From: Flavobacterium sp. AED
GTDB taxonomy: Bacteria; Bacteroidota; Bacteroidia; Flavobacteriales; Flavobacteriaceae
Assembly: GCF_000812945.1 (NCBI RefSeq)
Contig: NZ_JSYM01000001.1
Location: forward strand, 62,001 to 126,000
DNA: 64,000 nt
Direction: 5' to 3'
Part shown: positions 62,329 to 64,000 of the stretch, one piece after another
How positions within the stretch are numbered: the first letter of the stretch is position 1
Layout of the letters: each line of letters opens with the position of its first letter
Program-made: the position numbers and the translations under genes
The notes under the pieces: generated by a model
Database searches by the model: none
The model's input: only the letters and a program-made list of their open reading frames with translations
Told to the model about the DNA's origin: nothing

Positions 62329-62392
62329 TAAAAATCGGATAAACAGTATTAAAAACACTTACATAACTTTAAAAAAAAGTTGCATAATTCAC
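62329..62392 (-). promoter_or_regulatory. shared-motif promoter, AraC-kinase array
   Basis: 36-nt box 62357-62392 (GTGAATTATGCAA start, TGTAAGT end), 20-nt spacer, weak -7 box GATTTTTA at 62329-62336, 25 nt before the TTG start. The most diverged member at its downstream edge. Confidence 0.62.
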
Positions 62393-62671
62393 ACATTATT
62401 AATTTCAATTTATTTTTAATAATGTAGCCTTCGGTAGGAAAATGAGTAATTAAAAAGGGCTCTGTTTTTGAATAAAATGAACCCATTAAGTATTTTAATT
62501 TTTTTAAATTTACGAATAAACGCCGACAAAGAGGCATCATTCGAGTTTTAATAAAATAATGTGGGGTTTATGATCTAATTATCTGTGATAATTTTAAATA
62601 GATTACAACCCACAGATTCATCAAAGTAATGAATCGTTTAAAGACAAAATACTTTAGTCGGTTATTTTCTG

Positions 62672-63199
62672 TTATTGATACAAAGTTGTTATTTGTGTAG
62701 CTGTATCGTAATTTTTTTTGGTTTTATCCGAAGCTGTCGAAAAGTATGTTTTTCGATTAACAGCAGTAAAATTACCTATTTGACTGCTAAATTTACTGGC
62801 ATTTCCTTTGATGTTAAAACGAATCGATTGAATATCAGTAATTTTCATTTTATTCATTTCTAAAGGAGAAAAGGTGTAATACGATACAATTTTATTTTCT
62901 ATATTTTCCCTAATCCCTTTATCAGAACATATTATGATGGTATTATCAGTTAAATAAACATAGACTACCCCTGAAATATTAAATGTGGGGTTTGTAGTTG
63001 CAACGGCTAATTTTAGGATACCACCATTTTCTGTTTTTGCAATCTGTATAGCTGCAATTCCTGTTAAGGCATAGTTTTCACAAATAAAATCCAAAGAATT
63101 CGTAGCGTGATAAGATCTACCTTTAAAACTCAATAATTCCTGACTTGTTGCAGAAAACGTAACCATAATTAATAAAATAAGCAGGACTTTTTGATTCAT
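62672..63199 (-). CDS. secreted protein of unknown function
   Basis: 175 aa with a signal peptide (~1-19, ending SATSQ). Beta-rich body (YVYLTDNTIIICSDKG; IRFNIKGNASKFSS). No domain recognised. Lies 23 nt after the small lipoprotein gene on the same strand. Confidence 0.6.
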   Translation of the reverse strand: MNQKVLLILLIMVTFSATSQELLSFKGRSYHATNSLDFICENYALTGIAAIQIAKTENGGILKLAVATTNPTFNISGVVYVYLTDNTIIICSDKGIRENIENKIVSYYTFSPLEMNKMKITDIQSIRFNIKGNASKFSSQIGNFTAVNRKTYFSTASDKTKKNYDTATQITTLYQ

Positions 63200-63222
63200 G
63201 AATTCAGGGCTGTTAATTGAAA

Positions 63223-63699
63223 TTATTTATATTGAAAAGTGTCCACCCAATCGAGTGATTTAATAGACGAAACCTTGTTTTCTTGATTCATTGAAACCCG
63301 AAGTTCTTTGTTGGCAACTTTCTTTGTATACAATGCTTTATAACGAAAAATACTAGTTTGATCACTATTGTTCTTATAGATTTCAACTAGCTGAAGGTCT
63401 TTAAAAGTACCATAATATTGACGAAATCTAGTACATGTTTTTGTCAAGCGTTCTTCGGTTGTATTTTTAATTACCGAAGGGGTTGCTTCACTTTCGTTAA
63501 AAGGTTTAAACTTAGAAGTATTACAGGTCATTAAAACCCTTTTTCCTAATTCATACGCTTTATCTTTTTGAGATTCACTCACTTCAGAAAATGTTAGTTT
63601 GACTAATTTTACTTCCTCAGGTTTAGGAGCAGTAACAACGGTTTTAGATTTACAACCTACTAATAAAACAATGCCTAGAAAGAGAATTATCTTTTTCAT
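63223..63699 (-). CDS. small lipoprotein of unknown function
   Basis: 158 aa. Lipobox LVGC (Cys ~16). The mature part has two Cys (LMTCNTSKF, TKTCTRFRQYYG) and an alpha+beta pattern ending SLDWVDTFQYK. It looks like an NTF2-type periplasmic protein, not confirmed. Three nt after the M23 peptidase stop. Confidence 0.6.
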   Translation of the reverse strand: MKKIILFLGIVLLVGCKSKTVVTAPKPEEVKLVKLTFSEVSESQKDKAYELGKRVLMTCNTSKFKPFNESEATPSVIKNTTEERLTKTCTRFRQYYGTFKDLQLVEIYKNNSDQTSIFRYKALYTKKVANKELRVSMNQENKVSSIKSLDWVDTFQYK

Positions 63700-63702
63700 A
63701 AT

Positions 63703-64000
63703 TTATGTAATTTTTAATAATAAGTTAGGATTAGGACAATTTTCTAAATAATAATCCAGATTATTTTTGCTGCAAACTCCAGGATAATCACCAAAATTAA
63801 CTCCGATATTTTTTATAATCTGAAAATGTAAGTGAGGTGCATAATCTCCATTAATTGGTGAATTCCCCAAAGTTGCTATTTGTTGTCCTTTTTTAACAAT
63901 ATCTCCAATTTCAATTTTTGTAATACTTTCTAATGAAAGATGGCCGTACAAAGTATAAAAAGTTTCATTTTTTATTTTGTGTTCTAAAATAATGGTTGGG
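63703..64000 (-). CDS. M23-family peptidase (LytM-like), truncated by window edge
   Basis: The frame stays open to the right edge, so the N-terminus is outside. Visible C-terminal domain: TLYGHLS, KGQQIATLGNSP and APHLHFQI, with the zinc/catalytic HLH signature. It would cleave or bind peptidoglycan cross-bridge peptides. The residues before YGHLS also fit the family (ILEHKIKNETFYT). Confidence 0.82.
   Translation of the reverse strand, partial: PTIILEHKIKNETFYTLYGHLSLESITKIEIGDIVKKGQQIATLGNSPINGDYAPHLHFQIIKNIGVNFGDYPGVCSKNNLDYYLENCPNPNLLLKIT

Noticed and set aside
62349..62540. 63-codon minus-strand frame upstream of the AraC gene
   Set aside because: It overlaps the promoter box, has atypical composition, and no family resemblance.

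Overview
The window looks like chromosomal DNA of a Flavobacterium-type member of the Bacteroidetes. It is AT-rich, shows several TAnnTTTG -7 promoter boxes, has almost no Shine-Dalgarno sites, has lipoproteins with an LFSC-type lipobox, a TonB-dependent receptor with a carboxypeptidase-regulatory-like plug extension, and a scattered menaquinone locus (menD, menB, menA, menC). No rRNA, tRNA, CRISPR array, insertion sequence or prophage was seen.

Layout. 1-3.4 kb: end of an unknown gene and a large secreted multidomain protein. 3.4-10 kb: an ECF sigma / RskA-like anti-sigma pair facing two short DUF4331 genes, then a TPR lipoprotein and a TonB receptor. A classical ECF-type promoter (AACC, 16 nt, CGTAAA) lies before the DUF4331 genes, and an exact (AAAC)19 microsatellite lies just before the TPR/receptor pair. 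10-26 kb: housekeeping genes (glutathione peroxidase, proline iminopeptidase, tRNA-dihydrouridine synthase, acetyltransferase), then the men genes interleaved with PH-domain, S1-domain and metallo-hydrolase genes, with a HigBA toxin-antitoxin module inserted between menA and menC. 26-50 kb: an envelope/stress region almost entirely on the minus strand. It holds an ice-binding-fold lipoprotein, two OmpA proteins, CsbD, YtxH, a holin-like protein, an lmo0937-type micro-protein, DUF2383, Dps, a low-affinity iron permease-like protein, DUF4382 and two complete Mla/MCE lipid-transport operons. A short glycolytic and redox group (gpmA, fbaB, an Old Yellow Enzyme) follows. 50-62 kb: a co-oriented signalling array of AraC regulator, hybrid kinase, response regulator, CheR, CheB, giant hybrid kinase, second hybrid kinase and a decayed second response regulator. 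62.6-64 kb: small secreted proteins and a truncated M23 peptidase.

Main observation. Ten transcription units between 30 and 62.4 kb, all on the minus strand, share one rigid promoter layout. A 36-nt box starts G(T/A)GAAT and ends TATAACA or similar. It is followed by exactly 20 nt and then a Bacteroidetes-like -7 box ending TTTG or TTTA. The units encode the ice-binding/OmpA operon, a beta-barrel, CsbD, DUF4382, DUF2383, an unknown protein with a downstream membrane protein, OmpA/TSP3, Dps, a small membrane protein, and the AraC regulator that heads the kinase array. I infer a stress/envelope regulon whose own regulator (AraC plus the CheB/CheR/hybrid-kinase relay) is encoded here and is probably autoregulated. 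Three proteins of the window, two of them kinases of this array, carry the same 21-residue coiled-coil repeat. The array contains a duplicated kinase-regulator cassette, one copy of which has lost its response regulator to mutation.
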